Made by a program: the position numbers and the translations under genes
In this document: positions 24,416-34,197 of the stretch, piece after piece
Layout: the number at the start of each line of letters is the position of its first letter
How positions within the stretch are numbered: position 1 is the stretch's first letter
Assembly (NCBI RefSeq): GCF_014694405.1
Contig: NZ_JAAUWV010000037.1
Span: forward strand, 1 to 45,099
Length of the DNA stretch: 45,099 bases
Origin: Pseudoalteromonas sp. S16_S37
GTDB taxonomy: Bacteria > Pseudomonadota > Gammaproteobacteria > Enterobacterales > Alteromonadaceae
Direction of reading: 5' to 3'
Notes under the pieces: generated by a model
Seen by the model: the letters and a program-made list of their open reading frames with translations, nothing else
Told to the model about the DNA's origin: nothing
Database searches by the model: none

Positions 24416-26155
24416 TTACCAGTTGGCAACGACTTCACTATCAAAGTTATATACTTGCTGTAAAATATCGCGTGCTTGTTTAAGCTGTGCGATGTAAGCC
24501 GTCATATCTGCCTCAGCACCTACAACTGGTTTATTACCCATTAGTGTGTGCATTTGTGCAAATTTGCCCGCGTTCGCTGCCACATTAAACGCAGACTCAG
24601 GGTTGAACTGCAGGTTAAGTGCAAAACCTTTCATTTCCGACCAATGCTTAGCAAGCGTCACAAACTTATCAGCATCATATGTACCCGCTTTCATCTCTTC
24701 TAGATCAGCGATGCTGTCATTAATGTAGTGAACAACCGTTGCTGAGATTGATTTTTCCCAAGCCGTTGTTGCTGCAACTGCGTAGCCTTTAAGCGCTGTT
24801 AGCTGATCAGCAGTTAACTCAGTACCTGCATTGTCAGAAATAAGCTTACGACCTGCATAGAATGCATCAAATGCTTCCTTACTGTAATCAGTTGCGCCAT
24901 TTGAGCCTAAGTCACGCTTAGCGGCATTAGTCGAGTTACCAAAGTTGTATTCAGCGTTTAAGTCGATTTTACCATCCGCATTAAAATCGTTTTGACCTTG
25001 CCAGTCTTCACGGCCGCCTTTACCTGCCACTTCTTCATCTCTGTAGCTTGCGTAGTTACGTGCTGCACCAAAGTAACCAAAACCTTCGTCCCACTGGTGC
25101 TCAAGATCTGAATAGGCTTTTTCACCTAGCACATTGCTTGTCAGCAAACCTTTGCCTGCAGTTGCATTATCAAGGTAATCATCAGTACCTTGTGAGAATG
25201 CAACAGCACCGTACAAGAATTTTTGGGTTAATTGCTTAAGATCTACGCCATCAGCCGTCACATAACGTGTTTCAATCTCTTTACCATTTGGTGTTAAAAC
25301 TGTCGTTTGCTGAACACGCTCTACAAGTTGTGCAAATAACGCATTCATCAAGCCTTCAGGTGTATTCGTGGTAAGACCTTCCCAACCCTCAAAGCTTGTG
25401 CCATCATTCCAGTTTTTATGCTGGCCCGTTGCATCATTACCTGCAATTTTACCGCTTAGGTCTTTATGGCTACCTGAAATATCTGCAAGCGTTACTTGCT
25501 TGGCATTCGCTGTGAACGTTACTGCCACATTTCCTGCATTCTCTTCATATTCAGCGTCTGACATCTTGTAGAAAAGCATCAACTTGGCAAGTAATAAATC
25601 GGCCGTCATTGTTTGTGCATCAGTCGCTAAATCGCCACCAATGTAGTTATACAATTCTTTAATTAATACATGACGCGCAATTTGGCCTGAGTAAGAAACG
25701 CTCGACTTTCCTGACTGGGCATTTCTGAAGTCATAGTCTTTCGCGTCTGTTACATCAAATGTCACGGCTTGCGAGAACGTATTATTGGCACTGTCTGTTA
25801 CTGTTACGTTTACCGACACCTGTGACTCAGTTTCAAAATCAAGTACCGCTGAGCTTTTTAGTTTTAAAGAGTTAGCATCAATTTCAAAACGTTCATCTGC
25901 AGTTGCAAAAGTAAATGTTTCGCCTGAGTCTGCATCTGTAGCAGCCAATGTACCGATGACTTGGCCCGCAACGTTTTCATGGATCTGCGCTTGCGCGGTC
26001 AAAGTAATAGCTGTAGGCGCAGAGTTAGTAGGTGTTTTCGTACCGTTGTCGCCTTTATTTGAATCGTTACCACCTGAGCTAGAACCACCACAAGCCGTTA
26101 AACCCAGCGTTGCAACCAAAATAGAAGTAGCGAGAAGAGACTTACGTAAAACCAT
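24416..26155 (-). CDS. DUF4856 lipoprotein with cadherin-like repeat
   Basis: The 579-residue protein has a lipobox LTAC at about residue 22, a Gly/Ser/Asn-rich linker and one cadherin-like domain (about residues 45-140: IHENVAGQVIGTLAATDAD, LDFETESQVSVNVTVTD). A large DUF4856 domain fills the rest (YDFRNAQSGKSSVSYSGQIARH..., WDEGFGYFGAARNY). DUF4856 proteins are regularly found beside imelysin and TonB receptor genes, and an iron-handling surface role is inferred. DFNADGKIDLNAEYNFG has the look of a calcium-binding loop. The start is ATG 26153-26155, 8 bases after AAGGA; the TTG before it is too close. It is the first gene after the Fur-box promoter. Confidence 0.85.
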   Translation of the reverse strand: MVLRKSLLATSILVATLGLTACGGSSSGGNDSNKGDNGTKTPTNSAPTAITLTAQAQIHENVAGQVIGTLAATDADSGETFTFATADERFEIDANSLKLKSSAVLDFETESQVSVNVTVTDSANNTFSQAVTFDVTDAKDYDFRNAQSGKSSVSYSGQIARHVLIKELYNYIGGDLATDAQTMTADLLLAKLMLFYKMSDAEYEENAGNVAVTFTANAKQVTLADISGSHKDLSGKIAGNDATGQHKNWNDGTSFEGWEGLTTNTPEGLMNALFAQLVERVQQTTVLTPNGKEIETRYVTADGVDLKQLTQKFLYGAVAFSQGTDDYLDNATAGKGLLTSNVLGEKAYSDLEHQWDEGFGYFGAARNYASYRDEEVAGKGGREDWQGQNDFNADGKIDLNAEYNFGNSTNAAKRDLGSNGATDYSKEAFDAFYAGRKLISDNAGTELTADQLTALKGYAVAATTAWEKSISATVVHYINDSIADLEEMKAGTYDADKFVTLAKHWSEMKGFALNLQFNPESAFNVAANAGKFAQMHTLMGNKPVVGAEADMTAYIAQLKQARDILQQVYNFDSEVVANW

Positions 26156-26206
26156 CAATGACTTCCTTTGAAATTGTTAAAATTTGTATTTTTTATCTGG
26201 GGGTAA

Positions 26207-26238
26207 AGTATACACATATCTAAATGACAATCAATATT
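26207..26238 (-). promoter_or_regulatory. Promoter with overlapping Fur box for the iron cluster
   Basis: On the minus strand TTGATT (26229-26234) and TATACT (26207-26212) are spaced by 16 bases. The stretch 26220-26238 (CTAAATGACAATCAATATT on the plus strand) matches the 19-base Fur consensus at about 13 of 19 positions and covers the -35 element. Iron-loaded Fur would therefore block transcription of the DUF4856 gene and those downstream. The match was scored by eye. Confidence 0.6.
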
Positions 26239-26437
26239 ATTTGCGTTGTCAGCATAAACAACGCACTTACAATTTATTATTTGTTGTCATAGTGTAAATT
26301 TTCGATTTAATAATTAGCGATGAAAAGCATACAGAACAAAGGTTATGAGGACATTTTCGGCCTTTGGCTTTTGTAGCGAATACGTAAAATAGCATCGCTA
26401 CCACCGACTCAATAATTGATAAAAAAGAAACAACCTT

Positions 26438-27352
26438 TTAAATTGTGGCTAATGAAAACAACTCCGTTGCACATTGCCAAAGTGCACTGACAACAGGGTC
26501 TTGAAGTCGTTTTTGCTTACAAATTAAACCTATTTCAATCGCATCCAGACCTTGTAAACCTTTGGTATCTAAGTGTTGCACTTGGTTTTCGAACGGACTT
26601 TGATCTAAAACAATTTGTGGTACACAAGCCACACCAAAACCTAAGCTGGCCAATGCCACCATGGCTTCATGACCTGAAACATGAGCATATACCCTCGGCG
26701 TGAGACTTTGTGCAGCGCAAAAACCATCTATGCGCTCTTTTAGCACACCATGCTCTGGCATGATAAAAGGCAACCTCTCCCACAAGGTGGCATCTTGATA
26801 ATATTCATTGATAAGATCAGTAAGCGGACAATCCATTACTGGAGCAATAATAGCAAGCTCAGACTGCCCTAATGGTAAATATGCCAAACCTTGCGGCAAA
26901 CTTTCTGGCTTAACTGCTACCGCAACATCTTCTTTGCCAGTTTGTACATGATGAATTGAAAAGGCAGGATCGCCGGTATTTAAGTTCAATTCGATAGCAG
27001 GATATTGCTTACGAAATACCGCAAATAAATCGTAAGTAAAGCTATACGTTGCCGTTACCGAGCAATACATACTTAGCTCACCTGTTAATGGACCATCGCT
27101 ATCTTGGCATTGGCTTTTAAACTGCCGCCATTTCGCAAGCGTTGCTTGAGCATACTCGACAAAAGCTTTGCCATGCGCGGTGAGCTTCACACTGCGGTTA
27201 TCGCGAACAAACAATTCAGTACCAAGTTCTTGTTCAAGCTGTTTAATTTGCCGACTTAGCGTTGGCGCACTGACATGGCACTGTTCGCTGGCTCGAGCAA
27301 AGTGCAATGTTTCCGCAAGTGTTAAAAAGTAACCAAGTTGTTTGTGATCCAT
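26438..27352 (-). CDS. ilvY: LysR-family activator of ilvC
   Basis: IlvY senses acetolactate or acetohydroxybutyrate and activates the divergent ilvC. The 304-residue protein has the LysR N-terminal helix-turn-helix (LAETLHFARASEQCHVSAPTLSRQIKQLEQELG) and a periplasmic-binding-like C-terminal domain. The N-terminal sequence MDHKQLGYFLTLAETLHF and divergence from ilvC with a 123-base gap support the specific name. IlvY operators should lie in 27353-27475, but I did not pin them down. Confidence 0.93.
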   Translation of the reverse strand: MDHKQLGYFLTLAETLHFARASEQCHVSAPTLSRQIKQLEQELGTELFVRDNRSVKLTAHGKAFVEYAQATLAKWRQFKSQCQDSDGPLTGELSMYCSVTATYSFTYDLFAVFRKQYPAIELNLNTGDPAFSIHHVQTGKEDVAVAVKPESLPQGLAYLPLGQSELAIIAPVMDCPLTDLINEYYQDATLWERLPFIMPEHGVLKERIDGFCAAQSLTPRVYAHVSGHEAMVALASLGFGVACVPQIVLDQSPFENQVQHLDTKGLQGLDAIEIGLICKQKRLQDPVVSALWQCATELFSLATI

Positions 27353-27475
27353 TACTTATCTTTCAATAAATGAAATACAGTAATTCAAATATATCATTTT
27401 ACGTAATCATTAACAGCGCTTATGCTCAACTCATAAACATTTCTAACAAACGTGAACTTATTAAAGGTACTAATC

Positions 27476-28948
27476 ATGGCGAATTATTTTAATACATTAC
27501 CCTTGAGAGAGCAGCTAGCGCAGTTAGCACAATGCGAATTTATGGACCCAAGGGAATTTGATGATGGGGTTAAAGTATTAGAAGGTAAAAAACTCGTTAT
27601 TGTAGGCTGTGGTGCGCAGGGTTTAAACCAAGGCTTAAACCTACGTGATTCAGGTTTAGACGTAAGCTACGCTCTGCGTGAGTCTGCAATCAGCGAAAAG
27701 CGCCAGTCTTATTTAAATGCATCTGAAAACGGTTTTACTGTTGGCACCTACGAGCAGCTTATCCCAAGTGCAGATTTGGTACTCAACCTAACGCCAGATA
27801 AACAACATACCGCGGTTGTGAATGCCATAATGCCATTAATGAAGCAAGGTGCAACACTTGCCTATTCACACGGCTTCAATATTGTTGAAGAAGGCATGAA
27901 AGTACGCGAAGACATTACCGTGATCATGGTTGCTCCAAAATGCCCTGGTACTGAAGTACGTGAAGAATACAAGCGCGGATTTGGCGTACCAACTTTAATT
28001 GCTGTACACCCTGAAAACGACCCAGAGGGCAAAGGCCTTGCTCAAGCTAAAGCATATGCTGCAGGCACTGGTGGTCACAAAGCGGGCGTATTATATTCTT
28101 CATTTATTGCTGAAGTAAAATCTGACTTAATGGGTGAGCAAACGATTCTATGCGGCATGTTACAAACAGGTTCATTGCTTTGCTTTGATAAAATGGTCGA
28201 ACAAGGCATTGAACCGAGTTACGCCTCAAAGTTAATCCAATATGGTTGGGAAGTGATCACCGAAGCATTAAAGCACGGTGGTATCACTAATATGATGGAC
28301 CGCCTGTCAAACCCAGCTAAATTAAAAGCATTTGAGTTAAGTGAAGAGCTAAAGCAAATTATGCGTCCTTTGTACAACAAGCATATGGACGACATCATCA
28401 GCGGCGAATTCTCAAAAGGTATGATGGCAGATTGGGCCGAAGACGACGCCAAACTTCTTTCATGGCGCGCCGACACCGCTAATACGGCATTTGAGCAGCA
28501 ACAAAATACCAATGAAGAAATCTCTGAGCAAACCTTCTTTGATAAAGGCATTTTGATGGTTGCTATGGTTAAAGCTGGCGTAGAGTTAGCATTTGAGACC
28601 ATGACTGCGGCAGGTATCATCGATGAGTCGGCTTACTACGAGTCACTACACGAAACACCACTGATAGCAAATACCATTGCACGTAAAAAGCTATTTGAAA
28701 TGAATAGAACGATTTCTGATACCGCTGAGTATGGCTGCTATTTATATAACCATGCGTGCTTGCCGCTATTAAAGCCATTTATGAGTAAAATTAACACTGA
28801 TGTGATTGGTAAAGGGTTAGAGAGCACTGACAACTATGTAGACAATCAGGCCTTGATCAAAGCAAACCATGCAATTCGCAATCACCCAGTTGAGAAAATT
28901 GGTGAAACGCTGCGCGGTTACATGTCTGCGATGAAAAAGATTGTTTAG
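27476..28948 (+). CDS. ilvC: Ketol-acid reductoisomerase (NADP+), class II
   Basis: IlvC converts acetolactate or acetohydroxybutyrate to the dihydroxy acids of valine and isoleucine synthesis, using NADPH and magnesium. The 490-residue length is that of the long class II enzymes with a duplicated C-terminal knotted domain. The nucleotide site [20 protein letters not shown] and the motif [18 protein letters not shown] are present, and the metal ligands lie in [14 protein letters not shown]. The sequence is close to the Escherichia coli enzyme throughout. I start at ATG 27476 (MANYFNTL), which matches the family; the upstream extension to 27452 is unlikely. It stands alone with ilvY, as in enterobacteria. 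Confidence 0.97.
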   Translation: MANYFNTLPLREQLAQLAQCEFMDPREFDDGVKVLEGKKLVIVGCGAQGLNQGLNLRDSGLDVSYALRESAISEKRQSYLNASENGFTVGTYEQLIPSADLVLNLTPDKQHTAVVNAIMPLMKQGATLAYSHGFNIVEEGMKVREDITVIMVAPKCPGTEVREEYKRGFGVPTLIAVHPENDPEGKGLAQAKAYAAGTGGHKAGVLYSSFIAEVKSDLMGEQTILCGMLQTGSLLCFDKMVEQGIEPSYASKLIQYGWEVITEALKHGGITNMMDRLSNPAKLKAFELSEELKQIMRPLYNKHMDDIISGEFSKGMMADWAEDDAKLLSWRADTANTAFEQQQNTNEEISEQTFFDKGILMVAMVKAGVELAFETMTAAGIIDESAYYESLHETPLIANTIARKKLFEMNRTISDTAEYGCYLYNHACLPLLKPFMSKINTDVIGKGLESTDNYVDNQALIKANHAIRNHPVEKIGETLRGYMSAMKKIV

Positions 28949-29024
28949 GCCTTCTCCCTAGGCAAGCGCACAGCAGGGTCAGCCCGACGCCTGGCTTGCT
29001 TTACCAGTTCGCTTGTTAGAAACC

Positions 29025-29055
29025 AAAGCCCATTTGCTCATGCAGTGGGCTTTTT
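29025..29055 (+). terminator. Intrinsic terminator after ilvC
   Basis: AAAGCCCA...TGGGCTTTTT, with a loop of about 14 bases and a T-tract, 76 bases beyond the ilvC stop. The rest of 28949-29244 has no credible gene; the part just before 29245 is AT-rich and probably holds the chemoreceptor promoter. Confidence 0.8.
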
Positions 29056-29244
29056 CTATGCCCAAATATAGCCCTAAGCATGCGTGCAGCAATATAAATT
29101 AGAGTGATATAACCAATTGAAAGGTAATTATAATAAAAAGTTAATTAACAAACTTTTGAGCGGTTATCGAATAAATGAAACAATGTGACCTGATTATGTA
29201 ATATGCTAGAATAATTAATTCAGTTTGGTAAAAAGTGTAATTAA

Positions 29245-31158
29245 ATGCGGATGTATAACCTATCTATTACCCAAAGGATCACCCTACTTGGTAGCTTAAT
29301 CGCAATAGTTGTTGCTAGTGTCATCGGTGCAAGAGCGATTTATAGCGCTAAAGCCATGACTGAAAAAAGGATGTTAGAGTCAGAACTCCCTAGCAAGGTA
29401 GAGAGTATAAATAAGTCTATTGCGCAACAAATACTGCAATTAAAAAGTGCAGCTCAGCAATTATCTAGTAACCAGTTTATTCTCAATATGGCCAAGCAAG
29501 GTCAGTTAGATGAATCAGTACTCGTTGATGAGCTAAAACGTATCGCTAACCAATATGATTTGGTAACTGCTTCTTGGGCCAACCGTAAAAGTGCCCAATA
29601 CTGGAATCAAAATGGCTTTCTAAGAGTATTAAATCAGCAACAAGATGGCTGGTTTTTTGGTTTCACGCAAAGTGGTAATGACTATTCTATTAGCATCTAT
29701 CAAGAAGCCCCTGGCGACGTAAAAATGTTCGTTAACCACCAGCAAACCGATGGGATTGGTTTAGCTGGCCTTGCAAAAAGCATCGACGACATGCAGCGTA
29801 TGCTAAGCAACATGAGAATAGAGAAAACAGGCTATGTTTATGTTGTTAATTCACAAGGTCAGGTTCAGTTACATCCGGATGCGTCAAAAGTTGCCAAATC
29901 CAATCTTAGTGACTTTTATGGCGCTAACGTCAGTCGCGCTTTATTAAATGGTAGCAACTTTTCGGTTGATACCGTCAAGCTTAACGGCAACGATACCATT
30001 GTCGCCGCAAGTGCAATCGAGCAAACCGATTTATATGTTATTGCACAAGTGCCTGCTGATGAAGTATTTGACGAAATAAACGCCTTGCAATGGCAAATTA
30101 TATTATTCGCGTTGATCACGGCATTAATTGCCAGCTTCGCCAGCCTGATTATGGCTAAAAACCTCAGCGCTCCTTTATCAAATATGGCGCAGCTATTTGC
30201 TCGCCTAGGCAGTGGTGATGCCAAACTTCACTATCGTGTACCGAACTCAAATCAACCTGAGCTGCAAGCGTTGGCTGATGGCTTCAACGAGTTTATTTCT
30301 AAGATTGAATCTGCAATTAAAATGGTTGCTAATGAGAGTCGTGACATTCGTAACGCCAGTGAACAGGTGTTTGAACAAAGCCATAAAAACTCTAAAGCAC
30401 TCGATGACCAAAAATCACAGACTATTACTGTTGCTGCAGCCATCAACCAAATGGGCGCAACAGTGCAGGAAATCGCAGGAAGTGCCAATAACTCAGCAAA
30501 GCTGACGGAGCAAAGTAAAGCCTCTTCTGAGCAAAGCCACCACCGCGTACAAGAAAGTCAAACCACATTGCAAACACTGGCCTGTGACATTGATGCAATG
30601 GCACATGAAGTGGAGACGTTAGCAGAAAAAACGCAATCAATTGCCAATATTGTTGATGTGATCCGTGGCATTTCTGAACAAACCAACTTGCTTGCCCTGA
30701 ATGCTGCTATTGAGTCCGCTCGTGCGGGTGAACATGGTAGAGGCTTTGCTGTGGTTGCTGATGAAGTTCGTGCGCTTGCCAGCAGAACTTCTAAATCAAC
30801 CGATGAAATCCAGGCGACAATCACTGAACTGACGCAATCATCCGACGCCATTGTTAATCAAATCAATCAGTCAAAACAACAAGCTGAGCATTGTGTGGGT
30901 AGTATGCAAACCTCTGTAGAGCTAATGAGCGATGTGACAGAAACGGCAAATCAGATAAACGACATGACTACCTTGATTGCTGCAGCCACTGAGCAACAAA
31001 GTAACGTAGTGGCAGATGTGGGCCGAAGTATTGAGCACATTAGCACCATTAGCGATGAAGTGATGAACGCACAGCTAGATACTGAAAAAGCCATTCAAGC
31101 ATTAGCAGACTCGGCGAAGTCTCTCGATAAACTTGTCGCAAGCTTTGAAGAACAGTAA
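29245..31158 (+). CDS. Methyl-accepting chemotaxis protein
   Basis: This 637-residue chemoreceptor has an N-terminal membrane anchor (about residues 10-30) and a periplasmic Cache-type sensing domain (about 35-275; [17 protein letters not shown] is typical of Cache). A second transmembrane segment follows (about 283-303), then a HAMP linker and a cytoplasmic signalling domain. The hairpin tip that binds CheA and CheW reads [38 protein letters not shown]. No CheR-binding pentapeptide ends the protein (it ends SFEEQ). The ligand is unknown. ATG 29245 and 29251 are both possible starts; neither has a strong ribosome site. It stands alone. Confidence 0.95.
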   Translation: MRMYNLSITQRITLLGSLIAIVVASVIGARAIYSAKAMTEKRMLESELPSKVESINKSIAQQILQLKSAAQQLSSNQFILNMAKQGQLDESVLVDELKRIANQYDLVTASWANRKSAQYWNQNGFLRVLNQQQDGWFFGFTQSGNDYSISIYQEAPGDVKMFVNHQQTDGIGLAGLAKSIDDMQRMLSNMRIEKTGYVYVVNSQGQVQLHPDASKVAKSNLSDFYGANVSRALLNGSNFSVDTVKLNGNDTIVAASAIEQTDLYVIAQVPADEVFDEINALQWQIILFALITALIASFASLIMAKNLSAPLSNMAQLFARLGSGDAKLHYRVPNSNQPELQALADGFNEFISKIESAIKMVANESRDIRNASEQVFEQSHKNSKALDDQKSQTITVAAAINQMGATVQEIAGSANNSAKLTEQSKASSEQSHHRVQESQTTLQTLACDIDAMAHEVETLAEKTQSIANIVDVIRGISEQTNLLALNAAIESARAGEHGRGFAVVADEVRALASRTSKSTDEIQATITELTQSSDAIVNQINQSKQQAEHCVGSMQTSVELMSDVTETANQINDMTTLIAAATEQQSNVVADVGRSIEHISTISDEVMNAQLDTEKAIQALADSAKSLDKLVASFEEQ

Positions 31159-31168
31159 TAACTTTCCC

Positions 31169-31187
31169 GGCGGCAGATAATGCCGCC
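31169..31187 (+). terminator. GC-rich hairpin after the chemoreceptor gene
   Basis: GGCGGCA-GATAA-TGCCGCC, a perfect 7-bp stem 10 bases after the stop codon. A T-tract is lacking, so termination strength is uncertain. Confidence 0.55.
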
Positions 31188-31343
31188 ATCCTTAACTACA
31201 TTTATCACATCGCAGCGAAATTTTTCCCCCTTGTTGTCGGTCTAATATCATAGCGCTAGAAATAATTTGTAACTTTTATTTTGCCAAATTCGACAAATTA
31301 TCATCTATGCTTTGAGAATGTAGTAGTATCAGGAAAGTATATT

Positions 31344-32522
31344 ATGCCAAAAATTAGTAGAATGTTGTGCTGTGTACTGGTACTCAGTGGCTTAACGTTA
31401 GCAGGCTGCAATAGTACCCAATCGACCTTTAATGTGGACAAAAGCGTTGCCATTAATCCTGTCTTTAACTTAAAACCCGTTGAGTCAGAAAATGAAATCT
31501 TCCGTCTTGATTCGAAAATCAAGTCTCAATTAACGGAGTTTTTTAAAAACGGCACGCCGCAGCTTATGCAAACCCAAGCGCTCATGCAGTTTCTGATAGA
31601 TAATGGCGAGTCTTCCCTTGCCTACCAATCTAATGCCAACTTGACCGCAACGCAGGCATATTACAATTTAAACGCCAATTGCTTATCTTTATCAATTTTG
31701 GCATATAGCCTTGCCGAACATTTAGGGTTTAAAGGTCAATTTCAACGAGTGCACATTCCTGAGTATTGGGACCAAAGCCAAGGATACAGCCTATTAACCG
31801 GACATGTTAACTTAGTCGTGTCTGAAACCAATCGAAACGTAGACAACAGCCACATTCTTTATACTCGCCCAAACTCAATTGTTATCGACTTCGATCCAAA
31901 TAGTCGTAGGCAAGCTTTTAGCACCTCAAAAATTTCAAAAAAACGCATTTTGTCAATGTTTTATAGCAATAAAGGCGCTATGGCTATCGTTGACGGCGAT
32001 TATGATACCGCATACAGCTACTTTAGAGCGGCCGTAACTGCTGATCCAGACCACTCTGGCGCTTGGGGTAATTTAGGGATCGTATACAGGTTAGCCGGAT
32101 TTCATCAACAAGCTGAGCAAGCATATCAACAAGCTTTAGCACTAAACCCAGATAACAACAATGTGCTTGGTAATTTGGCAATACTTTATAAGTTAACTGA
32201 CAGAGAGCATGAGGGCGACAGCATACTAGCAAGACTAGATGAAAAACGCCGTAACAACCCTTATTACTTAATCGTAAAGGGCAATGAAGCAATAAATGAC
32301 AATCAATACGAGCAAGCGTTATCCTACTTCCGTAAAGCCAAGAAACTTGATAGCAAACTTCATGATAGTTATTTTGGCATGGCAAAAGTATACTATTTAA
32401 GAGATGACCTAGAGCGTGCAAAACTTTATCTTAACAAAGCATATCAACTATCAGAGTTTGAACATGACCGCCACCGCTATCAGGGCAAACTGCAATGGCT
32501 TCAAGCTGTGGCTAAAAATTAG
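31344..32522 (+). CDS. Lipoprotein with transglutaminase-like and TPR domains
   Basis: The 392-residue protein has a lipobox LAGC (about residue 20). A transglutaminase/protease-like domain at about 80-190 shows candidate catalytic residues: Cys in NANCLSLS, His in TGHVNLVV and Asp in IVIDFDP. At least three tetratricopeptide repeats follow (about 210-385; AWGNLGIVYRLAGFHQQAEQAYQQALALNPDN is textbook). The start ATG 31344 has AGGAAAG upstream and gives the lipoprotein signal; the longer frame from 31281 does not. It overlaps the downstream M28 peptidase gene, suggesting coupled translation. The function is unknown; a role in processing or assembly of periplasmic proteins is inferred. Confidence 0.82.
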   Translation: MPKISRMLCCVLVLSGLTLAGCNSTQSTFNVDKSVAINPVFNLKPVESENEIFRLDSKIKSQLTEFFKNGTPQLMQTQALMQFLIDNGESSLAYQSNANLTATQAYYNLNANCLSLSILAYSLAEHLGFKGQFQRVHIPEYWDQSQGYSLLTGHVNLVVSETNRNVDNSHILYTRPNSIVIDFDPNSRRQAFSTSKISKKRILSMFYSNKGAMAIVDGDYDTAYSYFRAAVTADPDHSGAWGNLGIVYRLAGFHQQAEQAYQQALALNPDNNNVLGNLAILYKLTDREHEGDSILARLDEKRRNNPYYLIVKGNEAINDNQYEQALSYFRKAKKLDSKLHDSYFGMAKVYYLRDDLERAKLYLNKAYQLSEFEHDRHRYQGKLQWLQAVAKN

Positions 32523-33402
32523 TTTTGCTGTATTGTGTTGCGCTTCGCCTAGTGCGATGTCGCAACAGCTTTATCATGATCTTACCATACTCACCAGTGC
32601 AGAGCATGCCGGCAGACAAGCTGGCAGTGACACCCCTAATTTGAGTGCTCAGTTTATTTTTGAGAGATTTTCTCAACTTGGTTTGCAAGCAAATTATCAG
32701 CGCTTTAAATTTAAAAATGGGCTAACGTCAGATGCATTCGGCCATAATGTTGTAGCCACGCTTCCTTGTAACGCAAACCCTTGTGGCAAGGCTATTGTTG
32801 TATCAGCACATTATGATCATCTAGGTGAGCGCGGCAGTAAAATTTACGCAGGCGCAAATGACAATGCCTCTGGCACGGCTGCACTGCTGGTGCTTGCCGA
32901 CAAACTCAGGGGAGTAAATAGACATTCACCAATAGTGCTATTAGCTACTGATGCCGAAGAAAAGGGCTTGTATGGTGCCAAGTACTATGCAGATCAAATA
33001 ACCAACGCAGAGCAATATGCACTTAATGTTAATCTCGATATGCTAGCCTTAGCACAAAAAAACACCTTATATGTGATGTACTCTCGTCAAGCTCAACTAT
33101 TTACTGATTTGCTCAGTAAAAAAAAGCCAGAAACATTTAAAGTGAAGTTAGCTAATTCACCACAAAGAATGCGCCGCCTATTGGGCAATGATAGAGTGGA
33201 TTGGCTCAGAGCAAGCGACCATTACGCATTTCATAAAGTAGGCATACCCTATATGTATTTTGGGGCTGGCAGCGATAAAAACCACCATAGCGTAAAAGAT
33301 ACATTGAGCGAGATAGACTTCGATAAGTATCAACAGGTTGTTAAGTTCATCAATGACTTTATGGTCGCGCTACTGAACTGCCCTTCCGATTGTACCAGCT
33401 GA
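32464..33402 (+). CDS. M28 family zinc aminopeptidase, exported
   Basis: The protein has the co-catalytic zinc peptidase fold of family M28. The ligands appear in VVSAHYDHLG (His), GANDNASGTAALL (bridging Asp), ATDAEEKGLYGA (Glu pair), NLDMLA (Asp) and NHHSVKDT (His). A hydrophobic signal-like segment KLWLKISFAVLCCASPSA precedes the mature part. The start is unclear: ATG 32464 gives 312 residues and overlaps the TPR lipoprotein gene by 59 bases, with only a weak ribosome site; later ATGs would lose the export signal. It probably cleaves N-terminal residues from peptides in the periplasm or outside. It overlaps the convergent 33330 gene by 73 bases. Confidence 0.88.
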   Translation: MTATAIRANCNGFKLWLKISFAVLCCASPSAMSQQLYHDLTILTSAEHAGRQAGSDTPNLSAQFIFERFSQLGLQANYQRFKFKNGLTSDAFGHNVVATLPCNANPCGKAIVVSAHYDHLGERGSKIYAGANDNASGTAALLVLADKLRGVNRHSPIVLLATDAEEKGLYGAKYYADQITNAEQYALNVNLDMLALAQKNTLYVMYSRQAQLFTDLLSKKKPETFKVKLANSPQRMRRLLGNDRVDWLRASDHYAFHKVGIPYMYFGAGSDKNHHSVKDTLSEIDFDKYQQVVKFINDFMVALLNCPSDCTS

Positions 33403-33650
33403 ATTTTTTGTGCCTTGGTTAAACGCTTAATTTGCCATTCAAGTTTGCTTGCTTGGCTTTTATCGCCAACTGGATAACTGAAGACTAAGCGTAAAGGCCC
33501 TTTTCCTTTGAGATTTTTTGCGCCTTTGCCTGCCTCATGCGCTGCAAACCGTGCCGCGACATCGGTTGTGATCCCCGTGTACCAATACCCAAGTCTAGTT
33601 TCTACGATATATATAAACCAACTAGTTTGACTTATCTGCTGCTCAGTCAT
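33330..33650 (-). CDS. GIY-YIG nuclease superfamily protein (UPF0213, YhbQ type)
   Basis: The 106-residue protein has the GIY-YIG fold: WFIYIVETRLGYWYTGITTDVAARFAAH, then GKGAKNLKGKGPLRLVFSYPVGDKSQASKLEWQIKRLTKAQK, almost the YhbQ pattern. The family is linked to DNA processing or repair, but the precise role is not settled. The start at 33648-33650 (MTEQQ) is chosen because it aligns best with YhbQ; ATG 33686 is an alternative. Its 3' end lies inside the end of the convergent M28 gene. Confidence 0.88.
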   Translation of the reverse strand: MTEQQISQTSWFIYIVETRLGYWYTGITTDVAARFAAHEAGKGAKNLKGKGPLRLVFSYPVGDKSQASKLEWQIKRLTKAQKIQLVQSEGQFSSATIKSLMNLTTC

Positions 33651-33771
33651 TTGAAAATTCTCATTAATAGAAACTTTTTCCATCATGCATGGTCGAAGTT
33701 CGACAAGAAGCTTTACCTTCTGCTCTTAATCGGTATCATGCAAATAACATAAAACAAGGATACACAAATAC

Positions 33772-34131
33772 ATGCTGTCTAATAAATCCCTTTGCTCATG
33801 GCTCAGTGCTGTTGTAATTACTGTGATGCTTTCTGGCTGTTCAAGCTGGGTATATCGCATCAATGTGCCACAAGGTAACTTTTTAGAGCAGTCAGATGTA
33901 GATAAACTACGTGTCGATATGACCCGCGAGCAAGTTTTGTTCGTGCTAGGAACTCCTATCGCCAAAGACGCTTTTAACGACCAGCAATGGCACTATGCAT
34001 ATGTATTTAATATTGATCGCGAATCAGAACAACGTAAATCTCTTACCGTACATTTTGATGGCGATAAATTGAAAAAAATCAGTGGCGACTTCGAGCAACC
34101 TGAGTCTTTCAATATCCCACTCGATCAATAG
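33772..34131 (+). CDS. bamE: Outer membrane protein assembly factor BamE
   Basis: BamE is a small lipoprotein of the BAM complex that inserts beta-barrel proteins in the outer membrane. The 119-residue protein has the lipobox MLSGC (Cys about 23) and the SmpA/OmlA domain: VPQGNFLEQSDVDKLRVDMTREQVLFVLGTP, then WHYAYVFN and LTVHFDGDKL. Length and motifs are those of the family. It is divergent from the GIY-YIG gene and convergent with rnfH, with a strong terminator between. Confidence 0.96.
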   Translation: MLSNKSLCSWLSAVVITVMLSGCSSWVYRINVPQGNFLEQSDVDKLRVDMTREQVLFVLGTPIAKDAFNDQQWHYAYVFNIDRESEQRKSLTVHFDGDKLKKISGDFEQPESFNIPLDQ

Positions 34132-34144
34132 TAAAACCACCATT

Positions 34145-34170
34145 AAAAAAGGGCGTTTTCGCCCTTTTTT
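34145..34170. terminator. Bidirectional terminator between bamE and rnfH
   Basis: AAAAAAGGGCG-TTTT-CGCCCTTTTTT, perfect and symmetrical, 13 bases after the bamE stop and 28 bases from the rnfH stop. It can serve both strands. Confidence 0.92.
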
Positions 34171-34197
34171 AATGTCCAAAATTTATCTTTTAGACAT

